Below, piece after piece: positions 11,100-23,313 of a DNA stretch of 64,000 nt. Position 1 is the stretch's first letter; every line of letters starts with the position of its first letter. Under the pieces are notes generated by a model that made no database searches, was not told the DNA's origin, and saw only the letters and a program-made list of their open reading frames with translations. The position numbers and the translations under genes were made by a program. Location: assembly GCF_023898315.1 (NCBI RefSeq), contig NC_064619.1, forward strand, positions 344,792,650 to 344,856,649, given 5' to 3'. Source of the DNA: Schistocerca nitens (Eukaryota; Arthropoda; Insecta; Orthoptera; Acrididae).

Positions 11100-12330
11100 A
11101 TGGTACAGCTCGGATTTTACTTAGTTGAGAACGAATATTCCAGCTGTGTTCTTCAGATAGTAATGTGAGAGTTAAAGATACATAAAAGCGAGTGCAATGG
11201 TTGAGAAGACGACACAGCAAACATGAATATGGTATTCTCTATGCTTATCAGCACGCAACCATGATAACTGTTCGTAGTCAGGAAGTGATGCGGTCGAAAC
11301 AGCGGACGTCACCAATGTATTGCACACAATCATTCATCGCGAGTTTAGAACGGCTTGAGCTTTAGTACGAAAGTTCTTGGGGAATAACATCGTCATAGTC
11401 AAGTAGGGGGAGTATTAGTGACTCTATGAGCTTGTTTTTATGCTGGAAAGAAATACTTTTTTATATTTCTGTAGTGCACGAAGTGGCGCTCACATCTTCT
11501 TGCATACTACAGTTGTGTGTTCAATCCAGTCTACGTGATGGTCCAGAATTAACCTCCAGTTCTTTGCAGAAGTGGAAAAGGTTATTTCTGTGTCGTTTAG
11601 GAGAATTATGCTATAGTAATTCTTTGGTGAGCGATATAGTGCGTTTAAATTTAGTTGCGACTTTTGACAGTTCAGTACGGAGCGAGTAGAGGGACGCGCA
11701 GTTACCAGCGTGCGCTGAGCGTGTTCCATGAGACCTGGCACGCTCACTTGACTGCTTGAACTAAAAAGTTGCGCAAGGCGGCCGATCTGCAGTTTTTTTC
11801 AGGCGATTTTAAAGAAACTATTCAGTAACAAACATAGAATCTCGCATGGATTTATTCGTCCGCTTCATGAAGAGCTACCTATCATTCGTTAATAGTCATA
11901 GTTATTGCAATATTTCGATACTAGGTAAACTACTGTTAGAAATTCTTTAAGTTGGCAGTGAAAACAGGGGTCGTTATGAATCTACGTTTGACGTGAGTTA
12001 AGTCACATGTTGCTGCATATAAACACATTGATTTATTCTTTAAATCTAGAAGGATATCGTTTCGTGCCTCCAACCTCTAGAAGCCAAATAAGTGAGGAAA
12101 ATTCACGTTTATTTTTGTTATGAAAATTGGGTTTTTCGTAAACTCTTGACCTGCTTGCCCTGAAGTGCTAGTTTAATAATACGCTGTTTCAGAAATTTGT
12201 CGCAATTTCAACAGCATTAGAATGTTAGTGAGAGCAATATTTCCAAACTCTGCTGTGTTTTGGCAAAAGAAGAAGGTTTTAACTTAGCGACAAGTGAAGT
12301 TACCTGTTACTCATAAGTCGTAGTCCTTCA
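11100..12330. other. Unannotated stretch
   Basis: Frames at 11426-11689 and 11490-11747 overlap on opposite strands and show no motif. I see no TIR, LTR or tandem repeat here. Confidence 0.4.
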
Positions 12331-12800
12331 TGAATCCATCTCTCCTCAGTTATCTTCTTGATAAGGCTGGCAATTCGAGGTCAGTTCTGTGGTGCAACAT
12401 TTTCAGTTGCTACTTTTCTCAGCAATTCAAACTCACTGAGGGTAAACTTTTTGTTTTTTGCCACATTCCGTTCACCAAAGCCCATGTCAGTCGGATTTAA
12501 GTGAGCATGATCTGGAGGAACCTTTATCGTCAGCCGGTTTGTCTTCCTGACTTGTACAGAACTAGAAGTTCCATCAATTCCGCCTTATAGATGTCCAACT
12601 TTACCCAGTGGACCATTTCTTTGAATCAAGAGCAAAATATCCGCTTCCCTCCACGGCCTTGTTGGAGTTTTATCCATCCCGTCTCTAATGACCTCGTTGT
12701 CGACGGGACGTTAAACCCTAATTTCCTCCTTTCCTTTATCTGTCACAACAGAGTGGCATGACGCATTGTCCATCACTATAGTCGAATGCGGAGGAATATT
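12330..12800 (-). pseudogene. DDE transposase relic (MDNASCHS-type)
   Basis: Minus-strand pieces read IVMDNASCHSVVTDKG near 12745-12790, which resembles the second catalytic Asp block of a DDE superfamily transposase. After frame changes, VPPDHAHLNPTDMGFG is found near 12480-12530, the position where such enzymes place the third acidic residue in an N-P-x-(E/D) context. Then come a NVAKNKKFTLSEFE helix and a terminal segment. Several frameshifts and stops make it a pseudogene. The third acidic position reads T-D rather than I-E. No TIRs found; assignment within the Tc1-like superfamily is an inference. Confidence 0.55.
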
Positions 12801-12959
12801 TTGCAGCAGATCTTCACAGCTGTGAACCAGTTCTTTGATGATCACTTTTCTTGCGATCTCGTGTTCAGACATCCTGCACTGTTATTATTAATGCTACGCC
12901 AACACAAAATACTTGTCCACAATACTGGACAACTGCAGAACACTTCACTTTTAGCATTC

Positions 12960-13215
12960 CGTCTTCAGGCCACGAGTGGCCTACCGGGACCATCCTACCG
13001 CCGTGTCATCCTCGGTGGAGGATGGGGAGCAACGGCAGAAAATACCACGAGAGCCGACAAACGTAGATGCATTTGATGCCTACTAACACCGCATGTTATC
13101 GTTTATCCACGGCGTAGCAGCAGGGGCGCTTTACCAGCCGAACCCCTGGCGGCGTGGTAGGGAAAGCAGCGCACCATTGCTGTTGCCTGGGCAACGGGGT
13201 CACGTCCCCGCCGGT
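12960..13215. repeat. Candidate short interspersed repeat fragment
   Basis: GC-rich against AT-rich flanks, beginning CAGGCCACGAGTGGCCTACC (with the small palindrome GGCCACGAGTGGCC). I associate this phrase with a short repeat family in orthopteran DNA, but that is from memory. The middle includes a second block with CCTGGCGGCGTGGTAGGG. No TSD was found and no protein is encoded. Confidence 0.35.
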
Positions 13216-13379
13216 TAGTCAAACGTCAAAAGTCGCAACTAATTTTAAAAGCACTATAGAACTGATTGCGTTTTCGATGGATTTAGTTTCAAACCTGTTC
13301 TGCGCCTACTCAGATAATGCCGGATAGCTGCGCACAAGTTCGTTGGACTTCGACACAACTGAGAGTTGTTAGCGTATAG

Positions 13380-14150
13380 GTGATATTTTCAGTGAGAGAG
13401 AATAGTTGACAGTTATTAACATATAATGAGAAAAGTGATAGGCCCAATACTGCTCCGTATGGGACCCCTGATTTGTGACCTTTTAAATCCAGTCATTGCA
13501 CACCTTTGGCGGGATATAAGATATGAGTGGAACCATTGTACAGCAAATGACGAAATAATTTGAGTTCTGTGGTTAGCCAGTATAATGTCAAACCCAACAG
13601 TGTCGAAAGCTTCACTGAAATACAAAAAAAAAAGCCTGTTGTTTCTCCATAGCTTTTTACAGTTCGTTAGTCACTTTTATAAGAGCTGTCGTGCTGAGAC
13701 TTTTCCTGAACCTCGAATAGTATTCATATTGAAGCTTATCTGATGTTAAATAATTTCTAAGCTGTTCATGGATTATGTATTCCGAAGCCTTGCATACAGC
13801 TAGTAAAATGCAAATCGGAATATAGTCGGAAGATTATTTGACAGATTCCTCCTTGGGTAACGGTTCTATGAGTCCCTGCTTCCAGCATGTTGGGAAGATG
13901 CTGGAAGTCAGAGAATGGTTGAAAATATCCGTTATTTTTGGCAGTAGTGGAACGACGAGAAAATTGATCATAGTGTCACGTCCAGCAGCTGCTGAACGAA
14001 TACTCCCAACGGAGTTCATGTTATGGCCTACCAATGCAGTCAAAGTTTTTCGTTTGTACCAAACACTGATACTGTACGGGAGTCGATGGTTTACACCCTT
14101 GTGCTTCCGTCAAGTAAAGATGTTGGCGCGGTGAAATAGTCATTTACATA
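13380..14150 (-). pseudogene. Non-LTR retrotransposon reverse transcriptase relic
   Basis: The minus strand shows a LINE-type RT in two or more frames. Near 13980-14040 there is an N-terminal RT segment with FPTCWKQGLIEPLPKE. Near 13570-13625 follows FSEAFDTVGFDI, the motif-A block, where the catalytic Asp is followed by F-x-x-AFDTV. Then come a QWFHSYLI-x-R block and a GP-x-x-GSIGPITFL segment near 13430-13500, matching the G-V-P-x-G-x-x-L-GP motif B. Frameshifts separate them. The palm YADD motif is not seen and the element stops near 13380, so it is truncated at the 3' side. It resembles Jockey/CR1-group RTs. Confidence 0.75.
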
Positions 14151-15070
14151 GATCCTCAATAAGAACTAGGGGATGAGATGCAGATTTAGGTTTGGCTATT
14201 CTTACACCGCTAGAATTTTCCACTGGACGGGGGTCCGCGAAAGTCCTCAGCTTGCGAGTGGGGATACCTGAGTTTTCTGTTTCTCACGGATTGACTAACT
14301 CGGTTGCGTAGTTGCTTGTAGAGTGAGACGGTTAACTGAGGTCTGATGCCGTTTTTATATTCTGTGTTCTGCGTCTCTGATCTTCATAAGGAGTACTGGG
14401 TGGTCTGTAACCCATGTTGCAGGTTTTCTCCTTACTCTTACAGTTTTTAGAGGAGCGTGTTTGTCGTATAAATTATTAAGCCTGTCGGTGAAATTGGATA
14501 CCTAATTATTAATCTATATGTGTCTAATTATTAATGTGAAATGGTCAAAGTTACATCACAACATGAAAAATGAGAACCTTGTGTTTAATTGTACGGAGGC
14601 GTACACAGAAAGGTTTTCTTACAAAATGCAGTTTTTTTGGAATACCAACTGTAGGAACATCTGCTGAAACGCCACGAAAAATAAAACCCAGTGATATGAG
14701 GTATAAGTGGCGTAACAGTAGAGAAATCAGCACATTCGCCAATGTTAGCGGAGATCGATAAACAAGTATTATGTGACAATGAGTAGCGGTTTAAATCGTC
14801 AAGGAAGTGCTTACTCGCGAGGTGCAACTGATCGTTCAAAATGTTACCGTCTCTATTAGCAAGATGTTTACACATTTCAAGTTCTTCTAATGAATTCAAT
14901 TTTCAGCCTTTTATTTCCTTACGTTAAATTATGGTTTCTTCTAATTCCCTGGGACAGTGGTCTGAAATAAATAATTGTTCAGCAAAACAACAATTATGAA
15001 CATTTCCCCCTTTCTTACCCAACAGGTGCTCCTTATATCTGGCTTTAATTGTACTTTGTAAAAAAAAAAG
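14150..15070. other. Unannotated stretch
   Basis: The 14585-14899 minus-strand frame has no recognisable domain. A short segment near 14630-14660 (GGAATACCAACTGTAGGAAC) recurs inverted near 50405, so some of this may be an old dispersed repeat. Confidence 0.35.
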
Positions 15071-15074
15071 TTTT

Positions 15075-15755
15075 TCTGTTTAAGCCTCCGTTAAGTTCAA
15101 CCGAAGGTTCTCATTTTTCTGTTGTGATTCAATTGTTTCCATTTTACGCTTTTCTCCTCCTTTTTGTAATACAATTGTTACCTTCTGCACGCTAAATTTA
15201 CGTGAAGTATCACTCTGCTACATAAACGGTTTACAGGTAATTTTATATTTAATGTATACATCTAAAACTTTTACATTTATTACTGGACTTCTATAGAAGA
15301 TTGTCATTTTGCTTTAATGTAAAATCACGTTGCTTAACACCGGCCAGACGCATGTATATAGCGCCCACTGAATTCCAATTTTTCCTTATCGCTTAAGCTT
15401 TCGTAATGTTAAGCAGAAGTTTCTCTTTATAGTGGCGTCGTTTTAGCTCATAAGTGCTCTTCTTTTCCCCATGTATTTATAACAGTGGTCCTCTAGCATC
15501 TGCGCTGAATTTATGTACAATATTACTCTGTCAGCAAATGTATTAGAGCTTTTATATGTAATATTTACCTTTAAATTTATTCCATTATTAGTAGACTTCC
15601 AGAGGAATTTTTCATTCTTACTTTAATATAAAATGCTGTTACTTAACAGAAGCATGGCTAGTTCTTACGCGCATGTATTTAACGCCCACTGCATCCCAAT
15701 TTCTCCATATCGCTTGAGTCTGTACCTTTGAACAGTTGGCCTTTGTCCCTGGCGT
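15075..15755 (+). repeat. Two diverged tandem units (~340 bp) of a dispersed repeat
   Basis: Unit 1 (about 15075-15412) and unit 2 (about 15413-15755) share an ordered set of blocks: TTTTATATTTAATGTATA-like, ATTTATTACTGGACTTC-like, TTTAATGTAAAAT, GCGCATGTAT and TCGCTTAAGCT-like segments. Divergence is substantial. A third copy at 50460-50830 carries the same blocks, and its end (ACAGTTGGCCTTTGTC) matches the end of unit 2. Non-coding. Confidence 0.7.
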
Positions 15756-17560
15756 AGTGATTACTTATGTTATGCAAATATTTTATTCTTCAGACTCCTG
15801 TTATATTTTTATGTAGACAAGATCCTTTACCAGTGGGCGAATACATTTGTTCATTTATACTGACGTACGCCGACAGTAATCTGGGTACCGTCTTGTGTCC
15901 CTGCAAGTGGTGTTTCTTGTTTTTATATCAATTTTATGTATGGTTAGAGTAATTTACCATCATGTGACATAACAAGTGAGTACTCTTACCTCACAAATAC
16001 CTTTCTGTTATTAATATTTTAATTTTTTATGTAGTTATAGTTTGTAACCATTTATATACCTTTTTAGGACCCACTCCTTGTGAAGAAGATATTTTTATTA
16101 GTAGCGAAACCCATGTCAAGGGAAAAATAAATTTTTGGTTTGCAACTGGTTGGCTGATTTTTTCAACCTTTTCAAATTTATACAGTTGTTGAATCGCAGC
16201 CACGTTTAAGACTTTGATGTACGAAAAATGATGCTCTTGGAAGACAAACAGTTTGAAAAATGATTTATTTGTAAATGAATCAACTGACATTCACTTCTTT
16301 CTGCCTGGAACAGGGACTGTGCAGATTTATACTGAGGTCCTTATGAGTATTTTACGTATTTCAGCTGGGTAATAAGTACTTTCATTTTGCAGGATGAGAA
16401 CAGGTGAGGTGGCTTACAGAACACTCGTTCGACCTATGCTTGTTACATGCCCCAATATCTTCGTCCAACAATTCGTGGCGACCTTAGTAGCCAATTTGAA
16501 ATCCATGGAGCATACTTTAGTGGCTCTCAAAAAGTCGTTAGTGACTCATGAAAAACCACTCGCATGGTGAAATGCTTGCTTTATTCATGCATGGCGTATT
16601 GAAGGCTATACGTTCAGACGTAAAGGTAAATATTCTGTGCCTATAATTCCGGTAGGCGTACAGTGTACCACATCTTCGACTTCTGACCGCGATACGATCA
16701 TACGGAACATATTCACTGATATGATTGATTCAAACAACGCGAGAGGTAGTCATAAAGCTTTAATTATCAACTTGAAAAAGTAAAGGTACTTAATAATTTT
16801 TGTTGATGTCGGGTACATGTCTGCAGTCCCGGTACACATTGCTAAGGGCGCAGGACACTGAGAAAGTGTTTAAGGGCTGCCGCACTCGCGTAAAAAACTG
16901 TTGTGATCTTGAAGTCGTATGTGTGAAAGGGCAGCAGGTAACATGAAGTAACAGTTCTGGTGGTCAAGGCGTGGCCTTAGGTGTCCAAGAACGCTTCCGA
17001 GAGCGCTGTCGTCCCCAGCCCGCCTTTCTGTCGGTAAGAGAGACAAATTGTCCAGCAGGAATAGCGGAAGACCGATGTGGAAGATGAATGATGTGCTGTC
17101 AGGACGCAGAGCGTGACATTCTGTTTCTGAGAGCGAGTGAACTCCCGAGTGCTGGATGCGATGTGTTTTGCGTCGCTGTGACTGTCGTTCATCAATCGTA
17201 TATCAGAACTACAAATTGTTCTGTACTACCTTTACTTTGTAATTGTGATAAAGAATTCTCTCTCGTGTACATTTATTTACATTATTTTCAGTCACACACT
17301 TCTGACGTAGCAGTAACAAGTATGTAGCACCGAGACGTCTGTCTTATCGAATTCGAACTTTAAGTAAGAAACTTTTTTGACTAATCAATCGTGTCCCACC
17401 TGACAGCAACCAACAAAACGTATCTACCACACTACTTTCACGTAAACGGGGCCTTTTATTTCAAACCTCAATAGCTCATCTTGCAAATATCATTTTTGTG
17501 AAACGATGTAAATCACGTACTACCTTTTCAAGGTGAACCCAGAATTTTCAAATCAGTAAT
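15756..17560. other. Mostly unannotated; possible LINE scrap at 16392-16470
   Basis: Plus-strand 16392-16470 reads EVAYRTLVRPMLV, which resembles the AYKTLVRP block downstream of the RT in CR1/L2-type LINEs, but only some 25 residues survive. The remainder has no frames, TIRs or repeats that I recognise. Confidence 0.3.
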
Positions 17561-17569
17561 CGCTTTTAT

Positions 17570-17880
17570 TTATCAGAAATAAATTGCGCATGAGAAGAAT
17601 CCAATGCATGGGACATTTAGAAAGAATGGACTCAAACAGGTTAACGCAAAAAATCCATACATTTTTAAAGAACAAAACTACAAGACCGAACTGGTACAAA
17701 CAGACGGGAAAAGAACTGACAGAATTAGGGTCTCCAAATTTACATGACAGAAATGAAATCAGAAAAATCACAAACACATTGGGTTTTGAGGAATAAGAGA
17801 GAAAAACTAACCGACATAAGTGGTCTACGCGACGAAAGCTAGCCCATTCGTGCTTATGAAGGAATACTGGGCGAAAAGGA
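17570..17880 (+). pseudogene. LINE pol C-terminal fragment
   Basis: The plus-strand frame from about 17584 contains RIQCMGHLERMDSNRLTQKI. This is a G-H-x-x-RM block typical of the region after the reverse transcriptase in several LINE ORF2 proteins. It continues with a W-x-x-x-x-K-E-L-x-x-L-G pattern. After a stop and a frameshift, a W-K-R-K-like basic tail is seen near 17850-17880. The fragment is 5'-truncated and frameshifted. The clade cannot be fixed. Confidence 0.6.
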
Positions 17881-17915
17881 AGGCCATCAAATGTTGATTA
17901 CGCGTGTTCCTAAGT

Positions 17916-18133
17916 TCAAAAATGGTTCAAATGGCTGTGAGCACTATGGGACTTAACATCTATGGTCATCAGTCCCCTAGAACGTAGAACTACTTAAACC
18001 TAACTAACCTAAGGACGGCACACAACACCCAGCCATCACGAGGCAGAGAAAATCCCTGACCCCGCCGGGAATCGAACCCGGGAACCCGGGCGTGGGAAGC
18101 GAGAACGCTACCGCACGACCACGAGATGCGGGC
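17916..18133 (-). mobile_element. tRNA-derived SINE, variant head
   Basis: On the minus strand the 5' head contains A-box-like TGGTCGTGCGG and a perfect B box GGTTCGATTCC near 18070, followed by the shared body CTTAGGTTAGTTAGGTTTAAG and a tail ending in GAGC/CAGCCATTTGAACC. It is flanked by an 11-bp target duplication TGTTCCTAAGT (17905-17915 and 18134-18144). The head differs from the other SINEs in this window (CCGGGTTCGATTCCCGG rather than GCAGGTTCGAATCCTGC) while body and tail are the same. RNA polymerase III transcription is inferred. Confidence 0.9.
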
Positions 18134-18144
18134 TGTTCCTAAGT

Positions 18145-19080
18145 GATCCATACGCAAAGAAGAAGTAGAAGAAGAGCAACGTCTATGTATTAGGAACAAA
18201 GTTCTTGTAAATCTTACGTTAATCGGAATATACACTACCACGAAATACAACTGTATCATTTTGTTACCGATATAACAGTTTTTTTTGTGAATGAACAAAA
18301 GTAAAATAACGCGACGTATATCAATTTTGCGAAAAAGGTAAATTTTCAGGAAATGCTACAAGCAGTCGATGGGATCATCAGAGAATATTTCTATGCAGGC
18401 TACGCTTAAATAATTTGCATCTATTTTGCTGAAGCTAAAAAAAATGGGAAGAAAAAAAGGACCACAAAGTAGACAATGCAGATAAATTATCGTCTATGGA
18501 TGACATTTTCCTTCCTGAAAACATGTGTTATTTGTCAGTGGGTGTTAGACATTCAGAGTGGTTCAAGCGACCCTACTTGAAGGTTTTATGCAACCCGAAA
18601 AGCCTTCGTATACAACACACAAGATATTTATATTCCTTCTCTCGATATGCATGAACTATTAGTCATATAGAAAAAATGAGCACAGCCGTTTTGTAGCAAA
18701 TTTAGTATAGTTAAATTCTACACTGGGATACGTTTTCTCTAGAGGCCGTAGTTTTGGTTTTATTGAAGAAAAACATACAAAAATGACCTTCAGACGCATT
18801 TTCCTTGAATCATTCGAAAACTGTGATATCCAGTGGAAATGTATCCTGCTACAAAATTTAACTACCTTAAAGTTCCTAGAAAAAGGTCTCGTTCATCTTT
18901 CTGTATGGCTAATAGTTTGCACTTAACGAGCGAGAGAATATGAAATTCTCGCGTGGAGTTTTTAAAGCCACTGCGGGTTGCATAAGACCTACAGTTAGGA
19001 CAGTTCAATCAACCTGTACGTCAGGTAAAACTTTTAACCGATGTTCAATGGAAAAAAATATTGTATCGATCTGAAGAATT
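18145..19080. other. Unannotated AT-rich stretch
   Basis: No coding frame or repeat recognised. Confidence 0.4.
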
Positions 19081-19090
19081 CACAGCGAGA

Positions 19091-19234
19091 AATGGTTCAA
19101 ATGGCTCTGAGCACTATGGGACTCAACATCTTAGGTCATAAGTCCCCTAGAACTTAGAACTACTTAAACCTAACTAACCTAAGGACATCACACACACCCA
19201 TGCCCGAGGCAGGATTCGAACCTGCGACCGTAGC
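19091..19234 (-). mobile_element. 5'-truncated tRNA-derived SINE
   Basis: Minus-strand copy of the SINE body and tail, keeping the B box (GGTTCGAATCC near 19216) but lacking the first part of the head. It is flanked by an 11-bp duplication with one mismatch, TCACAGCGAGA (19080-19090) and TCACAACGAGA (19235-19245). The 5' truncation agrees with LINE-driven target-primed reverse transcription. Confidence 0.88.
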
Positions 19235-19245
19235 TCACAACGAGA

Positions 19246-19676
19246 ATATATAACTAAATAGTTTTGAGCTCTCATATCACTTGCATTGGGACATTGTTTT
19301 ATGAAATAATGTTTGTAGGTCAAAGTGTCGGATCAAGAAGAGGATTTACACGTTTGCAGAATGCTTTCTGCCAGACTTCTTCGAGTTGAGTCTACATGTT
19401 AGTGGTTTTAGTTTCTATTTCCCGCTGACTAGTTAACTGCGAAGTGATCTTATGTCACAGTTATGAAACTTGGGAACCGTTTGTTAAATGTACGATCCAA
19501 CAGCTGATTTGCAATGTTCAGTGGGAAAACCCTAACGTTCTTACTGTATTACAATTGCACACTTCGCAGTTGCTTTATAAGTCTGTTAGTTTTCTGCAGA
19601 ATGGAAGCAGAAAGCTTAGGATATAACGCACTTTAAAATACGGTCATCAAGGTCGGATCTCATCCTCGGTATGAAA
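19246..19676. other. Unannotated stretch
   Basis: Nothing recognised between the SINE and the Tc1 element. Confidence 0.4.
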
Positions 19677-19678
19677 TA

Positions 19679-21086
19679 CACTACTGGCCACTAGAATTGC
19701 TACACCAAGATGAAATGTAGATGATAAACGGGTACTCATTGGACAAATATATCGTACTAGAACTGACATGTGATTACATTTTCACGCAATTTTGGTGCAT
19801 AGATCCTGAGAAATCAGTACCCAGAACAACCACATCTGGCCGTAATAACGGCCTTGATACGCCTGGGCATTGAGTCAAGCAGAGGTTGGATGGCGTGTAC
19901 AGGTACAGCTGCCCATGCAGCTTCAACACGATTCCACAGTTCATCAAGTGTAGTGACTGGCGTATTGTGACGAGCCAGTTGCTCGGCCACTATTGACCAG
20001 ACGTTTTCAGTTGGTGAGAGATCTGAAGAATGTGCTGGTCAGAGCAGCTGTCGAACATTTTCTGTGTCCAGAAAGGCCCGTACAGGACCTGCAACATGCG
20101 GTCGTGCATTATCCTGCTGAAATTTGGGGTTTCGCAGGAATCGAATGAAGGGTAGAGCCACGGGTAGTAACACATCTGAAATGTAACGTCCACTGTTCAA
20201 CGTGCCATCAATTCGATCGAGAGGTGACCGAGAAGTGTAACCAATGGCACCCCATACCATCACGCCGGGTGATACGCCAGTATGGGGATGACGAATACAC
20301 GCTTCCAATGTGCGTTCACCGCGATGTCGCCAAACACGGATGCGAGCATCATGATACTGTAGACAGAACCTGGATTCATCCGAAAAAATGATGTTTTGCC
20401 ATTCGTGCACCCAGGTTCGTCGTTGAGTACACCATCGAAGGGCGCTCCTGTCTGTGAAGCAGCGTCAAGGGTAACCACAGCCATGGTCTGTGAGCTGATA
20501 GTCCATGCTGCTGCAAACGTCGTCGAACTGACCGTGCAGATGGTTGTTGGCTTGTAAACGTTCCCATATGTTGACTCAGGGATCGAGACGTGGCTGCACG
20601 ATCCGTTACAACCATGCAGATAAGATGCCTGTCATCTCGACTGCTAGTGATACGAGGCCGTTGGGATCCAGCACGGCGTTCCGTATTACCCCCCTGAACC
20701 CACCAATTCCATATTCTGCTAATAGTCATTGGATATCGACCAACGCGAGCAGCAATGTCGTGATACGATAAACCGCAATTGCGATAGGCTACAATCCGAC
20801 CTTTATCAAAGTCGGAAACGTGATTGTACGCATTTCTCCTCCTTACAGAAGGCATCACAACAACGTTTCACCAGGCAACGTTGGTCAACTGCTATTTGTG
20901 TATGAGTAATCGGTTGGAAACTTTCCTCTTGTCAGCACGTTATAGGTGTCGCCACCGGCACCAACCTTGTGTGAATGCTCTGAAAAGCTAATCATTTGCA
21001 TACCACAACATCTTCCTCCCATCGGTTAAATTTCGCGTCTGTAGCACGTCATCTTCGTGGTGTAGCAATATTAATGGCCAGTAGTG
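19679..21086 (-). mobile_element. Tc1-like transposon with TIRs and TA duplication
   Basis: A 1408-bp element with terminal repeats CACTACTGGCCA...TTGCTACACCA at 19679 and the complement ending GGCCAGTAGTG at 21086. TA flanks both ends (19677-19678, 21087-21088). The TIRs are short (about 30 bp, a few mismatches). It carries a nearly full transposase on the minus strand with two lesions. Confidence 0.92.
19835..20855 (-). pseudogene. Tc1 transposase, DD34E, two lesions
   Basis: The ATG at 20855 opens an HTH domain (DFDKGRIVAYRNCGLSYHDIA; GRYPMTISRIW) and an RRPRITS-type basic linker. A frameshift lies between about 20376 and 20410. After it come IIFSDESRFCL (first Asp, about 20385), a GVMVWGAI block and KFQQDNARPHV (second Asp, about 20120). 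A TGA at 20039-20041 occupies the Trp position before PAHSSDLSPTENVW, whose Glu is the third catalytic residue, 34 residues after the second Asp. The same frame then runs to a C-terminus near 19835 (VITARCGCSG). Apart from the frameshift and this TGG-to-TGA-type change it is complete. Confidence 0.9.
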
Positions 21087-21088
21087 TA

Positions 21089-23239
21089 GTATGGGGAAGG
21101 ACACCGGCCGTGTTCTTTCAATGGAGCCATTTAGGTATTCGTTGTAGATGTTTTAGGGAAATTACAGAAACCCTAGTCTGGACGGCTGGACGGGCATTTA
21201 AACTCCAATCATCTCCATTGTAAGTCCAGTGTCTTATCACAGCGTCACTCCTTTCGGTGTTGAAGAAACGATTCGTCTTTTTTACTGTCTCTGAGGTTGT
21301 CGTCACGCATATTCACCGTAGCCTGAAATGAGTCGATTTTTTGTTTGTTACCCTCATCACCTCTCACAATCTTCTATCAATGAAATGAAGCTCGATGAAT
21401 TTCTACCCCTAAATGTGTGGCAACTAGATTATTGCTGTATTGACGCTCTAAGTTCTTTGGTATGACAGTGATTTGCAGTTTTTATGTGATCTTTGGCGGC
21501 TGCTTATCGGCCTCGAGAGATTAAGGCACCGTTTCCTGAGTTGAGGAGAGTCTCCATCAGCTACCATGCTGACTAGCAAAGTGCTAAGGACGCAAGTACC
21601 ATGCAATACGACGTTTATTGATTGGAATTTTTAGAACAGGCATTAAATGTGTGTTGACTTGGAAATGGTCGTTGCCATACAGTGTAAGAGAGGAAGGTAT
21701 CCGTGTCCATCGACACGTTTTGAGCGTGACGACTCTTGTATTCAAGTACCAACATTTATTTTGAACTGCAAAGACTCAGAAATTGAGTCCCCTTCAACCT
21801 TGAAAGATTTATGACAATCAGTGTGCCTTTTGTGTGTGGCAATATTTGGTGTGTTTATGAAAAGATCTGTTACAGCTTGATTCGGCTGCCGTATTAAATT
21901 GTTCGCGTCCTTACTGTAACTACGAAGAGTCTATCTCAAATCGGCGAGAGGTAAGGGTGAATCATCCCAAATAAGTAAACGTGTTTCGTGAGAAAAGTAA
22001 AGTTCTAGATCGCTTAATAAAGTGTTCTTATTGACTGCGCCGCTTCGGGACGTCACCTAAGAGCCTGGCTCAAAAATTGTACAAACATGCAAGTTATAGT
22101 CAATAGGTGGCGCTGTTGTGGAATATGTTGCCTGCAAATTTTCTGTCTTTTTAATACTTATGAATATACAGTCTTTAGGTCATAAACATTTAAAGGCAAA
22201 TTCGACAACTGGACAGGAATTCACTAACAGTTCACACACCGCCCCTTTGGCACTTCCACTCATTATATCCACACAATAAAACATCGATACATTTCAGTGT
22301 CAATAAAGGAAAAAAGTTTTACAAGAACACAACAATCGTATTTCAACTAAAACTAATGCAATTTTTTATTTCAGTCTTTCTGTCTCTTTCACTAAAACAC
22401 CGTCGTCCCGCTAACTAATTGCCTCTACAACCTGATGCGATGTGCTTCTACTCATCGACCACTTGCACCTTCCTCTTCAGGTAGCAATCGCCTACAAGAC
22501 CTGGAAATGATCCAAACTGAAATGCCCCCCCCCCCCCTCGTCCCCACGTGCAGCAAACGTACTTGGGTTCTCTCAGCTGTCCGTGCGGGAAGAAATAACT
22601 TGGTTGATCACTTAGGCTCACCTTCTCTCGGCTCTCGGGTTTTGTTGAACTTTACGGAGTCACCAACGCCGCCCCAGAGGGCATACGAGGGCTACCGACC
22701 GATCGTTGGATTTCGGTCGCTACCAACACATGCCTCGAAGTTAATCAACACTGAAGACTTCCAACCAGTCCGAACCGGGAGCAAAATGTGGGCCTTTTCC
22801 CTGGCCATTTCCTGCACACGCTTATAGTGCTTGTGCAATGTTCTGCTCTCTGGCAGGACCTTTACGTGTATCCCTGCCACAAATGTTGGAGGAAGTACCC
22901 ATAAGATGGAAACTACTTTCCTTTAAAATCAGCAGAGTTGCATCCGACCACAAAGCATTTAGCAGGACTAGAGAAATACGGGTCCATCATCTTCAGGCCA
23001 AACAAAAATCCTCATCCTCCTGTTTCCACAAACTAGCCGAAGTGACTACATTAACCAGAAGGACTAGCACACATGGACGACCATAAGTAGGAGATATTCA
23101 GGATAAGACCATTTTTAGTACAGTTGCCACAGTCAGTCGACAGCACATTTTAGTTAACTTTTCGAATTCATCATTTATGTCTCATGCTAATGATATGCGT
23201 TAAAACGGCTAGATGCTGAATTCTTCCTCGCCAGGGAAA
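21089..23239. other. Unannotated stretch with one unrecognised frame
   Basis: A minus-strand frame at 22692-22880 (about 62 codons, containing HKHYKRVQEMAREKAHILL) and an overlapping plus-strand frame at 22435-22827 are the only notable ones. Neither shows a known domain. A C run lies at 22526-22537. No TIR, LTR or tandem structure was identified. Confidence 0.35.
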
Positions 23240-23242
23240 ACC

Positions 23243-23313
23243 AACGCTTATGGAGCGAGGTATTTGATCCACATGTCACTAACATTGTGAGGTATTTGAT
23301 CCACATGTCACTA
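23243..23313 (+). repeat. Short direct duplication
   Basis: GAGGTATTTGATCCACATGT followed by CACTAAC occurs twice in tandem, separated by a few bases (ATTGT). It is a simple local duplication. Confidence 0.85.

Noticed and set aside
22435..22827. 130-codon plus-strand frame
   Set aside because: Low-complexity Pro/Ser composition, a C homopolymer of uncertain length, no motif, and an equally open antisense frame.
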